Part shown: piece after piece, positions 18,928-26,580 of the stretch
Layout of the letters: each line of letters opens with the position of its first letter
How positions within the stretch are numbered: position 1 is the first letter of the stretch
Virus record (IMG/VR): IMGVR_UViG_3300009110_000302
Location: 1 to 64,000 of that record
Reading direction: 5' to 3' (one strand)
Length of the DNA stretch: 64,000 bases
Origin: a virus
Program-made: the position numbers and the translations under genes
The notes under the pieces: model-generated
Told to the model about the DNA's origin: nothing
Seen by the model: the letters and a program-made list of their open reading frames with translations, nothing else
Databases searched by the model: none

Positions 18928-19500
18928 ATGATACAGTTTTATAAACCCAACAAGAAAGTAACAGGCTCCGCTTGTTCATTTTGGCTTAATGATGACGGGA
19001 GCATTATGGCTTCGCTTATAAAGCAGGACGGCTGGAACACTCAAAAGAACACGGGCTCTTTTTCTAAAAATAAAGATAATCCTAACGGTAGGGTTATTAT
19101 CAAGCTAGGGGAGACCGAGGTAGCAGCAATGGTTGACAGTCTTGAGAACAACCGTAAGTGGTCTACCTACCACAGAAGCTCAAAACAGACTTTGCAAATA
19201 AATTTTGGCACTTACGATAGGTCGGGAGAGCAGGTGGGTTATTCTTTTTCTGTCAACAAACAGGACGCGGAAGACTCTACCAATAAAACGAGCTTTATTA
19301 TAGGTTTTAATTTTGGAGAAGGTAGATATTTAAAAGAGTTTTTACTTTTTCTTTTAAACAAGAGATTCTCTTCTTTTCAACAAAAAAGAAAAGAGAGTTT
19401 CTCTGCTCCAAAAAGAACAAGCAAGCCCGCTCCCGCCAAACAGAAAATTGATATAGAAGAGATTGATTTATCGGAAGAGGATGACGATCTAGCTTGGTGA
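18928..19500 (+). CDS. Putative single-stranded DNA-binding protein (PC4-like) with acidic tail
   Basis: A 190-aa protein whose core (FYKPNKKVTGSACSFWL, then ASLIKQDGWN, later IIGFNFGEGRYLKEFLLFLL) looks like the PC4/Whirly-type ssDNA-binding fold used by some phages. The C-terminus is a Lys/Ala/Pro linker followed by EEIDLSEEDDDLAW, an acidic tail with a terminal aromatic residue, as in SSB proteins that recruit replication partners. It directly follows the replication genes and has its own promoter. The fold assignment is by pattern recall only and not certain. Confidence 0.6.
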   Translation: MIQFYKPNKKVTGSACSFWLNDDGSIMASLIKQDGWNTQKNTGSFSKNKDNPNGRVIIKLGETEVAAMVDSLENNRKWSTYHRSSKQTLQINFGTYDRSGEQVGYSFSVNKQDAEDSTNKTSFIIGFNFGEGRYLKEFLLFLLNKRFSSFQQKRKESFSAPKRTSKPAPAKQKIDIEEIDLSEEDDDLAW

Positions 19501-19504
19501 TTGA

Positions 19505-21412
19505 ATGGATAAAAGAAAAAAAAGAGTACTTTTCCAGAGTGATTTTTCTTTAGCCAAGACTGGCTTTGGTAGAAACGCTAAAGCTATTCTATCTTATTTG
19601 TATTCGAAAGGGGATTATGAAATCTTTCATTTTTGTGGGGGGTTAAATAAAACTCATTCGTCTTTATCTCAAACTCCTTGGAAATCCGTAGGATGTCTTC
19701 CTGACAACCCAAAAGAGAGGGAGTACATGGAAAGGGACCCAAAAGTTGCGAGGATGGCTGCTTACGGAGCTTACGAGCTAGACAATATTATTAAAGATTT
19801 TAGGCCTGATGTCTATATAGCTGCCCAAGATATATGGGGGGTAGATTTTGCGGTTCAAAAAGATTGGTTTCAGCATACCAACTCTGTCATTTGGACGACC
19901 TTGGATTCATTACCTTTAATGAAAACCTCGTTAGATATAGCTAGTTCAGTAAAAAACTATTGGATATGGAGCGATTTCGCAACGAAAGAATTTCACAGAC
20001 TGGGCCATACACATGTAGAAACTATGCATGGAGCTTTAGAAGATAAATTTTTTAGAAGGCTCCCTGACGAAGACAGAACTCATTTACGTCGGCTTAATAA
20101 TTTACCTAACGACGACTATATAATTGGTTACGTATTCAGGAATCAGTTAAGGAAATCTGTGCCTAATTTACTTGAAGGGTTTAGTCTTTTTAAAAAGGAT
20201 AACCCGAAAGCTAAGCATTCTAAATTGCTTTTGCATACTCATTTTAGTGAAGGTTGGGACATCCAAAAATTAGCTAAGGAATACAACATTCCTATAACCG
20301 ATATTCTTACAACTTATGTTTGTCAGTCTTGTAAGGCTTATGAAGTGAAGGCTTTTGCGGGAGAGAATATGCCTTGTAAAATTTGCGGCAATCAAGAGTC
20401 TTTAATAACAACTAATGTAAATATTGGGGTTAGAGAGAGCGAACTTAACGAAATATATAACCTTATGGATGTTTATTGCCATCCTTTTACTAGCGGAGGG
20501 CAAGAGTTTCCCATCCAAGAAGCGAAAATGAGCGAGTTGATAACTTTAGTTACGAACTATAGTTGTGGAGAAGATTTATGTGTAGAAGATTCAGGCTCAT
20601 TACCTTTAGATTGGTTCGAGTATAGAGAACACCAGACGGAGTTTAAGAAAGCCTCTACAGACCCCAAATCTATAGCTACTCAGTTAAATAAGGTCTTTAA
20701 CATGAGCGAAAAAGAAAAAAGAGTCATTGAAAAAGAATCTAGGCAGTGGGCTCTTGATAATTATTCCATAAGCACCATAGGTTTGAAAATCAAAGACTTT
20801 ATTGACTCTTGTGGTTATATCGATGAAGAAGTCTACGACCAAGGACTAAACAAAGATCCGAAAGCTGAAGTGAACGGGGAGTTAGAAAACTCAGAATGGT
20901 TAACTGAGTTATATGATAAAATCTTAGATCGTAAAATATTAAAGTCTGATCACGGTTTTAAATATTGGGTTCAGCGGATAGATAAAGGAGAGAGTAGAGA
21001 GAATATTGAGAACTTCTTTAGACAAGAAGCTTCGAAGAAAAATTTTAATATAGAGGATTATTTAGACGATGAGGGTGAGGAGAGCAGGATATTATATATA
21101 ATGCCAAGGACTTCTTCTGACGTGTTTTTATCCACGAGCCTGTTTGAGTCTATTAAAAAGAATTATAAAGACTGCAATATATATGTTGCCACAGAACCTA
21201 TTTATTTTCATATATTAGACGGGAATCCATACGTCCATAAATATATCCCTTATGCCCCTGAATTAGATAATATTTTTTCTTTAGAGGGAAACGGTCAGGA
21301 GAAGGGACATTTTAAAGTCGTCTATGCTCCTCATTTTTATACTCAGAAAATTAGTTGCTATCAACACAACGGCTTGGATGTTATTGATTTCAATACGTTA
21401 GCGACTGTTTAA
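19505..21412 (+). CDS. Two-domain glycosyltransferase with inserted zinc ribbon
   Basis: The N-terminal part is a GT4-type (GT-B) glycosyltransferase: VLFQSDFSLAKTGFGRNAKA, then GYVFRNQLRKSVPNLLEGF, and the acceptor/donor region YCHPFTSGGQEFPIQEAKM. A zinc ribbon (CQSCKAY near residue 272, CKICGN near 293) is inserted before the donor-binding half. After a charged linker, residues about 525-635 (ILYIMPRTSSDVFLSTSLF...) resemble the N-terminal half of a GT9/heptosyltransferase-like domain, apparently incomplete. Likely transfers sugars in virion or host-surface glycan assembly. It follows the ssDNA-binding-like gene by 4 nt. Donor and acceptor are unknown. Confidence 0.85.
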   Translation: MDKRKKRVLFQSDFSLAKTGFGRNAKAILSYLYSKGDYEIFHFCGGLNKTHSSLSQTPWKSVGCLPDNPKEREYMERDPKVARMAAYGAYELDNIIKDFRPDVYIAAQDIWGVDFAVQKDWFQHTNSVIWTTLDSLPLMKTSLDIASSVKNYWIWSDFATKEFHRLGHTHVETMHGALEDKFFRRLPDEDRTHLRRLNNLPNDDYIIGYVFRNQLRKSVPNLLEGFSLFKKDNPKAKHSKLLLHTHFSEGWDIQKLAKEYNIPITDILTTYVCQSCKAYEVKAFAGENMPCKICGNQESLITTNVNIGVRESELNEIYNLMDVYCHPFTSGGQEFPIQEAKMSELITLVTNYSCGEDLCVEDSGSLPLDWFEYREHQTEFKKASTDPKSIATQLNKVFNMSEKEKRVIEKESRQWALDNYSISTIGLKIKDFIDSCGYIDEEVYDQGLNKDPKAEVNGELENSEWLTELYDKILDRKILKSDHGFKYWVQRIDKGESRENIENFFRQEASKKNFNIEDYLDDEGEESRILYIMPRTSSDVFLSTSLFESIKKNYKDCNIYVATEPIYFHILDGNPYVHKYIPYAPELDNIFSLEGNGQEKGHFKVVYAPHFYTQKISCYQHNGLDVIDFNTLATV

Positions 21413-21454
21413 TTTTATTTTTTTAAAAAAACGTGTATAATATATTGAGAGTTA

Positions 21455-21742
21455 ATGAAGGTTAAGATTTTTGATGGCTTTGTAGCTTTTTTTAATTTTT
21501 TGGAGCAGCAGTCGATGCTAGATGCTTATCCAGAATTTCAAAGCTTTGTACATCTTTATAAAAAAATAAACGTGGGTTGTGGTTGCCAAAAAGCTGTGAG
21601 AGTAAAAAAAACTGAGGAACAATATGATTTATTAGCTAGACAAATGAGCCTTTTCCCAGTAATTTTACAGGAAATAAAAAATAGGACAGAGACTGAAGAG
21701 GTTCAGTTCCACATGAACGGTGTTTTGATTTTTAAGGGATAA
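21455..21742 (+). CDS. Hypothetical protein, 95 aa
   Basis: Small protein with aromatic N-terminus (FDGFVAFFNFLEQQ) and a CGCQKAVRVK segment. No recognised family. A TATAAT at 21436-21441 lies just upstream, so a transcription unit may begin here. The next gene starts 3 nt after its stop. Confidence 0.7.
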   Translation: MKVKIFDGFVAFFNFLEQQSMLDAYPEFQSFVHLYKKINVGCGCQKAVRVKKTEEQYDLLARQMSLFPVILQEIKNRTETEEVQFHMNGVLIFKG

Positions 21743-21745
21743 AAA

Positions 21746-21964
21746 ATGATAGAAGCGGAAAAACAATCCAGAGTATTGAGATTAAAGTATAATAAAAAAT
21801 TTATTAATAGGATCATTATAGTTAAAGATCGAGCTACTGAAAAAACTTGGAAAGGTAAAATCTTAAATGTCCTAGATCACGAGACTTTCTCAGTGGAAAA
21901 CAATTCGTCTCGTGAAAGACCTGTCGTGGAAGTAGATATCTATGATATAGTGAGGGTTATTTGA
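21746..21964 (+). CDS. Hypothetical protein, 72 aa
   Basis: Small basic-to-neutral protein (IIIVKDRATEKTWKGKILNVLDHETFSVE) with the look of a small beta-barrel. No family recognised. Follows the 95-aa gene by 3 nt and is the last gene before a strong terminator. Confidence 0.65.
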   Translation: MIEAEKQSRVLRLKYNKKFINRIIIVKDRATEKTWKGKILNVLDHETFSVENNSSRERPVVEVDIYDIVRVI

Positions 21965-22034
21965 GCATTTTTGTCTCACTTTTATTATTATAATACCAAT
22001 GCCAGAGTGTCCCACTTTGGCCTTTCTCCTAAAG

Positions 22035-22059
22035 AAAACCCCTAGAAATAGGGGTTTTT
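22035..22059 (+). terminator. Rho-independent terminator
   Basis: A perfect 10-bp stem (AAAACCCCTA / TAGGGGTTTT) closes on a GAAA tetraloop and runs into a T-run. It ends the unit carrying the two small genes at 21455 and 21746. Confidence 0.92.
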
Positions 22060-22090
22060 ATTTTGGCATGGTTTATGCTTTATAAGTGTT

Positions 22091-22438
22091 ATGACTACAT
22101 TAAAATTAAGAAATACACTGTTCGATAACTTTTTTAATACTGGGCTAGACCACGTGCTTTATGAAGATAATGATGATTATTATTATGAAGAGACTGAAGA
22201 TGCCTATAAATACCAGTTTAATTTAGCTGGGTTTAAAAAGGAAAGCATTAAGGTCTCCGTAGAGAATAATCTACTTAAAGTAAAAGCGCAGCAAGGAGAT
22301 CGGGTGTTTTCTAAAGCCTACACCGTATCAAGAAAGGCGGATGGTTCCGCTTCGGTAGCAAAATATGAGGATGGAATGTTGTATGTTACAATTAACAAAA
22401 AGGTTTCAGAAAAAGCGATTGAATTAGAGGTGAATTAG
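22091..22438 (+). CDS. Small heat shock protein, Hsp20/alpha-crystallin family
   Basis: ATP-independent holdase chaperone. After a short N-terminal arm (NTLFDNFFNTGLDHVL) the alpha-crystallin domain shows YKYQFNLAGFKKESIKVSVENNLLKV and YEDGMLYVTINKK, the usual A-G-doublet and beta8-9 pattern. At 115 aa it is short, as in phage versions known from cyanophages. It stands alone between a terminator and a promoter. A TATAAG at 22081-22086 just before the ATG and the absence of Shine-Dalgarno suggest a near-leaderless start. Its stop lies in an 11-bp tandem duplication. Confidence 0.9.
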   Translation: MTTLKLRNTLFDNFFNTGLDHVLYEDNDDYYYEETEDAYKYQFNLAGFKKESIKVSVENNLLKVKAQQGDRVFSKAYTVSRKADGSASVAKYEDGMLYVTINKKVSEKAIELEVN

Positions 22439-22442
22439 AGGT
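22421..22442 (+). repeat. 11-bp perfect tandem duplication spanning a stop codon
   Basis: GAATTAGAGGT occurs twice head to tail (22421-22431, 22432-22442). The Hsp20 stop codon lies in the second copy. Confidence 0.9.
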
Positions 22443-22463
22443 GAAATAAATCGTCTTTTATGT

Positions 22464-22495
22464 TTGACAGAATGTTAACAATTAGTTAGACTGTC
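22464..22495 (+). promoter_or_regulatory. Sigma70-type promoter inside an inverted repeat
   Basis: TTGACA (22464-22469), 17-nt spacer, TAGACT (22487-22492). The arms TGACAG (22465-22470) and CTGTCA (22491-22496) form an inverted repeat spanning the promoter, a layout expected of an operator. The predicted +1 is about 9 nt before the ATG of 22508. Confidence 0.65.
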
Positions 22496-22507
22496 ATCGT
22501 TAAACAA

Positions 22508-22723
22508 ATGAAAACAAAAAAGAGACAAACTAAATCCGAAGAAACAACTAATAACATGACAATGGTAAAGACGGGTTACGCTAGAGTAGCCATTCTGCTT
22601 CTGGCAGTCAATCTTTGCTTAACCGCATACGCGTTTGCTCGTTTAAACGAGTATACTGACGCAAGAATTAGCGCTGCCGAAGGAGAGCAGCAACCCATTG
22701 AGGAGGTGAAGAACTCTCAATAA
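22508..22723 (+). CDS. Small single-pass membrane protein, 71 aa
   Basis: Basic N-terminus (MKTKKRQTKS) then one hydrophobic helix (ARVAILLLAVNLCLTAYAF), then an acidic exterior tail. The orientation would be N-in. No family recognised. It is a single-gene unit between the promoter at 22464 and the terminator at 22751. Confidence 0.75.
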   Translation: MKTKKRQTKSEETTNNMTMVKTGYARVAILLLAVNLCLTAYAFARLNEYTDARISAAEGEQQPIEEVKNSQ

Positions 22724-22750
22724 GAGACTATATAACTAAAAGAATCAACA

Positions 22751-22789
22751 AACCCCGCTGCAAGTTTTTCTTGTGGCGGGGCTTTTTTA
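22751..22789 (+). terminator. Rho-independent terminator
   Basis: CCCCGC...GCGGGG stem extended by TGCAAG/CTTGTG pairs (12 bp with two wobbles), T-rich loop, followed by CTTTTTT. Confidence 0.92.
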
Positions 22790-22804
22790 TGTTATTATAT
22801 TATA

Positions 22805-23608
22805 ATGAATGTCGGAGTAATTGGAAATGGTTATGTGGGTAACGCTACAAGCGTTATGGCGAAAAATCATAAGGTAAAAGTGCACGATAAAGATGAATCT
22901 AAAAGCGATTCCTCATTAAAGGAACTTGTTTCTTCTAGCGATTTGATTTTTATATGTGTCCCGACTCCTATGCGTATAGATGGTTCTTGCTGTACGGATA
23001 TAGTCGAGAGCGTTGTGTCTCAGCTAAGGCAGTTGAGGGTAGATTTAAATAAGGTTGTGATAAGATCTACTGTACCAGCAGGAACTTCTGAATCTTTAAA
23101 CTGCAACTTTATGCCTGAATTTTTGACCGAAAAAAATTGGGAAAAAGATGTGCTTAATTGTAAAGAGTGGGTATTTGGAGTTCATGATGAAAAAGATTTT
23201 AATAAGGATTTATTGTTTGAATTAGCTGATGGGAAAACGATACATTACTGTACGACTAAAGAAGCTGAACTTTGTAAAAACATTAGGAATGCTTTTCTAG
23301 CGACAAAGGTTTCATTTTTTAATGAGGTTTATGAGCTTTGCGATAAGCTTGGTGTAGATTACGAACAGGCTAAAAAATTAATCTTACTAGACTCAAGAAT
23401 CAGCGCAAGTCACACGCAAGTTCCCGGCCATGATGGTAAAAAGGGTTTTGGTGGAACTTGTTTTCCTAAAGACATTCGTTCGTTACTTTTTCAAATGCAC
23501 GAGGTAAACATGAATAGTTACATTCTAGAAGCCGCCATAAATAGAAATGAGATTATCGATAGGCCAGAAAAAGAGTGGGAGAGCAATAAAGGAAGAAGTG
23601 TCGTTTAA
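22805..23608 (+). CDS. UDP-glucose/GDP-mannose dehydrogenase family, short form
   Basis: Four-electron oxidation of an NDP-sugar to the uronic acid. The N-terminal Rossmann motif is VGVIGNGYVGN, followed by IFICVPTPM and RSTVPAGTS. The catalytic Cys is intact in KKGFGGTCFPKD near residue 218, with the Lys of ELCKNIRNAF. At 267 aa it lacks the C-terminal UDP-binding domain of the usual 390-450 aa enzymes, so donor binding must differ or use a partner. No Shine-Dalgarno precedes the ATG; a TATTAT at 22793-22798 would place +1 on the ATG. It may supply acidic sugars to the glycosyltransferases. Confidence 0.88.
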   Translation: MNVGVIGNGYVGNATSVMAKNHKVKVHDKDESKSDSSLKELVSSSDLIFICVPTPMRIDGSCCTDIVESVVSQLRQLRVDLNKVVIRSTVPAGTSESLNCNFMPEFLTEKNWEKDVLNCKEWVFGVHDEKDFNKDLLFELADGKTIHYCTTKEAELCKNIRNAFLATKVSFFNEVYELCDKLGVDYEQAKKLILLDSRISASHTQVPGHDGKKGFGGTCFPKDIRSLLFQMHEVNMNSYILEAAINRNEIIDRPEKEWESNKGRSVV

Positions 23609-23616
23609 ATTTTTTT

Positions 23617-23693
23617 GCTCTTGTAGCTCAATTGGATAGAGCATCTGCCTTCTAAGCAGAGGGTTCTGGGTTCGAGTCCCAGCGAGAGTACCA
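23617..23693 (+). tRNA. tRNA-Arg (anticodon UCU)
   Basis: Complete cloverleaf: 7-bp acceptor stem (GCTCTTG with CGAGAGT, two wobbles), D arm GCTC/GAGC, anticodon stem TCTGC/GCAGA with loop CTTCTAA giving anticodon TCT (23651-23653), T arm CTGGG-TTCGAGT-CCCAG, discriminator A and an encoded CCA. It reads AGA, the dominant Arg codon of the genes here. A T-run follows directly. Confidence 0.96.
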
Positions 23694-23731
23694 TTTTTTT
23701 TATTTTGACGTCTTTTGACTTATAATAAAAC

Positions 23732-24139
23732 GTGGAAGACTTAAGAATCGTTGTCGTGAGTGGATATTTTGACCCCCTTCACGTAGGCCATATAGAATAT
23801 TTAGAGTTAGCTAAAAGCCTTGGGGATAAATTAATTGTTATTGTTAATAATGATAAGCAGGCTTCTCTAAAAAAGGGGGAACCTTTCATGAAAGAGCAGG
23901 ATCGTTTGATTATCGTGAGTTCTTTAAGATGCGTGGATAACGTGTTCTTATCTATAGATGAAGGTAAAGACGTTTGTAAAAGTTTAGCTTATCTGAACCC
24001 AGACATTTTTGCTAATGGTGGTGATAGATTAAATAGAGAGATTCCCGAGGCAAAAGTGTGTGACGAGTTAGGTATAGCTTTAGTAGACGGTTTAGGCACA
24101 AAAATAAGATCATCTTCTGACTATACAGGATTAAAATAA
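23732..24139 (+). CDS. Cytidylyltransferase-family nucleotidyltransferase (RfaE C-domain/TagD-like)
   Basis: Activates a sugar- or polyol-phosphate with CTP or ATP. The HxGH motif is GYFDPLHVGHIEYLELAKS; later blocks are IVIVNNDKQASLKKGEPFM, QDRLIIVSSLRCVD and FANGGDR. The C-terminal GTKIRSSSDY corresponds to the family's T/S-S motif. 135 aa is the normal single-domain length. The start is GTG with no Shine-Dalgarno; TATAAT at 23721-23726 puts +1 about at the GTG. A second member lies at 47718. RfaE2-like sequence suggests an ADP-heptose-type step, but substrate is open. Confidence 0.87.
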   Translation: MEDLRIVVVSGYFDPLHVGHIEYLELAKSLGDKLIVIVNNDKQASLKKGEPFMKEQDRLIIVSSLRCVDNVFLSIDEGKDVCKSLAYLNPDIFANGGDRLNREIPEAKVCDELGIALVDGLGTKIRSSSDYTGLK

Positions 24140-24167
24140 TTTATTATTTTTTATTATTTTTAATATT

Positions 24168-25130
24168 ATGTTTGATATGAAAAGATTTTCAGTAGTCGCC
24201 ATCGGTCTCAGCCTTATTATTTCTCAAGTAGTGGGCGCTGAGAAAAAAACTACTACAGCAGATCATCTTCAAAATGTTTCTGTTACTATTCGCTCAGAAG
24301 GAGAATATTCTAATGGGGAAGGTTCTGGGGTGATTTTTACCAGAAAAGACTCTAAAGGTAATCAGGTCAATTTCGTGTGGACTGCAGGGCACGTTATAGA
24401 CAATCTTCGAAAGACTAGAAAGACAGTAGTCAATGGCACGCCCAAAACTATCGTAGAGTTTAAAGATCCGATGGTAGTCAAAGAGATTCGACAAAACGGC
24501 AGGACTGTTGGTAGGCTTCAAATGGATGCGGAAGTATTGAAGTACTCAGATGCTACTGACGGTCATGACCTTGCCTTACTAAGGGTTCGTAAGTTCAATT
24601 TTGTCACCGATTCGGTGACATTCTATTTAGACAAAGAGATCCCAAAACTGGGGGAAGATTTACTTCATGTTGGGAGCTTATTGGGTCAGATGGGCGCGAA
24701 TAGTATGACTGATGGAATTTATTCTCAGCATGGGAGAATTTTGAAGAGTTTAAATAAGCATATCTTCGACCAAACTACTGTCACAGCTTTTCCGGGGTCT
24801 TCGGGTGGAGGCGTATACTTGAAAACAGATGCTCGTTATATCGGGATGCTTGTTCGCGGAGCGGGGGAAGGGTTTAACCTTATCGTACCTGTTCGTAGGA
24901 TGCAAGAGTATTGCGAAAGACATAAAATGACATGGGCTTTAGATAGAAATGTACCCATGCCCACAGAAGAAGAGTTGAAGAAGATGCCTATCGAACACGA
25001 GCCTAAAGATAAGGAAGAAGAGGACGGTGCTGAAGATGATCCAGACGCAAAAGAGACTAATAAAATGTTTCCATTTAGATTGAGGGTGACGTATCCAAAA
25101 GTGATTATTCTTCATTCTAAGACGGAATAA
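24168..25130 (+). CDS. Secreted trypsin-like serine protease
   Basis: Has a Sec signal peptide (MKRFSVVAIGLSLIISQVVGA, cleaved near AEKK); ATG 24177 gives the cleaner signal start. The chymotrypsin-fold triad is visible: His in VWTAGHVI near residue 75, Asp in DGHDLALLRV near 134, Ser in FPGSSGGGVYL near 210. The C-terminal 60 residues are acidic and low complexity (EHEPKDKEEEDGAEDDPDAKE) without a PDZ domain. It would act in the periplasm or outside the cell. Possible roles are virion maturation, host envelope degradation or exclusion; these are inferences. It ends before a strong terminator. Confidence 0.88.
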   Translation: MFDMKRFSVVAIGLSLIISQVVGAEKKTTTADHLQNVSVTIRSEGEYSNGEGSGVIFTRKDSKGNQVNFVWTAGHVIDNLRKTRKTVVNGTPKTIVEFKDPMVVKEIRQNGRTVGRLQMDAEVLKYSDATDGHDLALLRVRKFNFVTDSVTFYLDKEIPKLGEDLLHVGSLLGQMGANSMTDGIYSQHGRILKSLNKHIFDQTTVTAFPGSSGGGVYLKTDARYIGMLVRGAGEGFNLIVPVRRMQEYCERHKMTWALDRNVPMPTEEELKKMPIEHEPKDKEEEDGAEDDPDAKETNKMFPFRLRVTYPKVIILHSKTE

Positions 25131-25165
25131 AATAGGGTGTCTTATTGGTGGGGGTATCCTATACT

Positions 25166-25205
25166 AAAACGTGGCGGCTGAAATATGTCGTCACGTTTTT
25201 TATTT
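25166..25205 (+). terminator. Rho-independent terminator
   Basis: AAAACGTG / CACGTTTT arms with an inner GCGGC/GTCGT extension (13 bp with two wobbles) and a downstream T-rich run. It separates the protease from the glycan block. Confidence 0.88.
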
Positions 25206-25235
25206 ATTTTTTAAAATTCTCTGAAACATTTTATA

Positions 25236-26576
25236 ATGGATATGCCGAGAAAGACGAAAACAACCAAGGCGAAAGCCACCAAAGCTAAAACCGCTAAAGC
25301 GAAAAGGGCAACTTCTAGAAGGAAGGAAGAAACAATATTTATATCTTTAGCTAGCTATAGAGACAAAGAGCTTGTACCGACAATAGAAGATATTATTTCC
25401 CAAGCAAGCCAGCCAAAAAATCTAAGGTTTGGTATTTGTTGGCAGAGAGGGGAGGAAGAAAATTTAGATCAATATATTAATGATCCTAGGTTTATTATCA
25501 TAGACGTTCCTTACAAAGAAGCAAAAGGAGTATGCTGGGCTCGAAATTTAATTCAAAAACAATTTAATAATGAAACATATATTCTTCAACTAGATTCTCA
25601 TCATCGTTTTAAAAAAGGGTGGGATACAATTCTAAAGAATAAGTTAAAACTTTTAAAAAAGAAGGGTACGAAAAAACCGATAATAAGTACTTATATCCCT
25701 AGCTATGAACCAGATAGAGAGCCAAAAGGGAGATGTCAAGATGTTTGGAATTTAAGTTTTGATAGATTTATGCCCGAGGGGGCAGTATTTCTTAGGCCGA
25801 ATGGAATGCCAGAAGAATGGGTGAGTAAAAAGAAAAAGACGATGCCGAGAGGTAGGTTCCTAAGTGGTCATTTTATTTTTACTGATGGGCATTTTTATAA
25901 AAACGTTCCGTATGATCCTCATCTTTATTTTCATGGAGAAGAAACCTCTTATGCTGTCAGAGCTTATACTCATGGCTATGACATATTTCAAATGGACGAG
26001 ATCGTTGCGTGGCACTTTTACCATAGAGACGGAAATATTCGACACTGGGACGAGCACTCTGATTGGGACGACATAAATAAAAATAGTTTTAAAAGGTTTA
26101 AAAAACTTTTCAATGTAGACGGAGAAGGAGATGACAAGGTTATGTGGGGTCCTTATGGTCTTGGTAAAGAAAGAACTCTACAAGAGTTTGAACGTTTTGC
26201 TGGAATAGACTTTGAGAACAGAAGGGTCCATAAGGAGACCAAGTTGTTTCTTGAGCCTCCTGTTTCTAATTACGAAGAAGGATTGACGAGCGAGTTTAAA
26301 TATTGCATAGACCTTCACCAAAACGATGTCCCAGAAAAGGATTGCGATTGGATGGCTGTAGCTTTTGAAAACGAAGATGGGGAAGAAGTTGCCCGAATTG
26401 ACGCGGACGAGTCAGAAGTTATCTCGTTACTAAGAGAGGCTTCTCAAGGAGATGGTTGGTTAAGGATATGGCGTACCATTGAAGTCTCAGAAGTCCCTAA
26501 GAGCTGGGTAGTTTGGCCTCATAGCAAGACTAAAGGGTTTTTAGAGAGAATACAGAGAGATTTACCAAAGGTTTAG
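25236..26576 (+). CDS. GT60-like (Skp1-type GlcNAc) glycosyltransferase, paralogue 1
   Basis: Resembles the GlcNAc-transferase family named after eukaryotic Skp1 GlcNAc-transferase: SLASYRDKELVPTIEDII, FGICWQRGEEEN, KGVCWARNLIQ and the metal-binding LQLDSHHRF near residue 117, then FHGEETSYAVRAYTHGYDIF. The N-terminus has a Lys/Ala/Thr repeat tail (KATKAKTAKAKRA). A C-terminal domain from about 345 is shared with the next gene (WPHSKTKGF / WPNSRSQGW endings). TATAAT at 25232-25237 overlaps the first ATG; ATG 25242 may be the true start. First gene of the glycan operon. Confidence 0.85.
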   Translation: MDMPRKTKTTKAKATKAKTAKAKRATSRRKEETIFISLASYRDKELVPTIEDIISQASQPKNLRFGICWQRGEEENLDQYINDPRFIIIDVPYKEAKGVCWARNLIQKQFNNETYILQLDSHHRFKKGWDTILKNKLKLLKKKGTKKPIISTYIPSYEPDREPKGRCQDVWNLSFDRFMPEGAVFLRPNGMPEEWVSKKKKTMPRGRFLSGHFIFTDGHFYKNVPYDPHLYFHGEETSYAVRAYTHGYDIFQMDEIVAWHFYHRDGNIRHWDEHSDWDDINKNSFKRFKKLFNVDGEGDDKVMWGPYGLGKERTLQEFERFAGIDFENRRVHKETKLFLEPPVSNYEEGLTSEFKYCIDLHQNDVPEKDCDWMAVAFENEDGEEVARIDADESEVISLLREASQGDGWLRIWRTIEVSEVPKSWVVWPHSKTKGFLERIQRDLPKV

Positions 26577-26580
26577 AACT

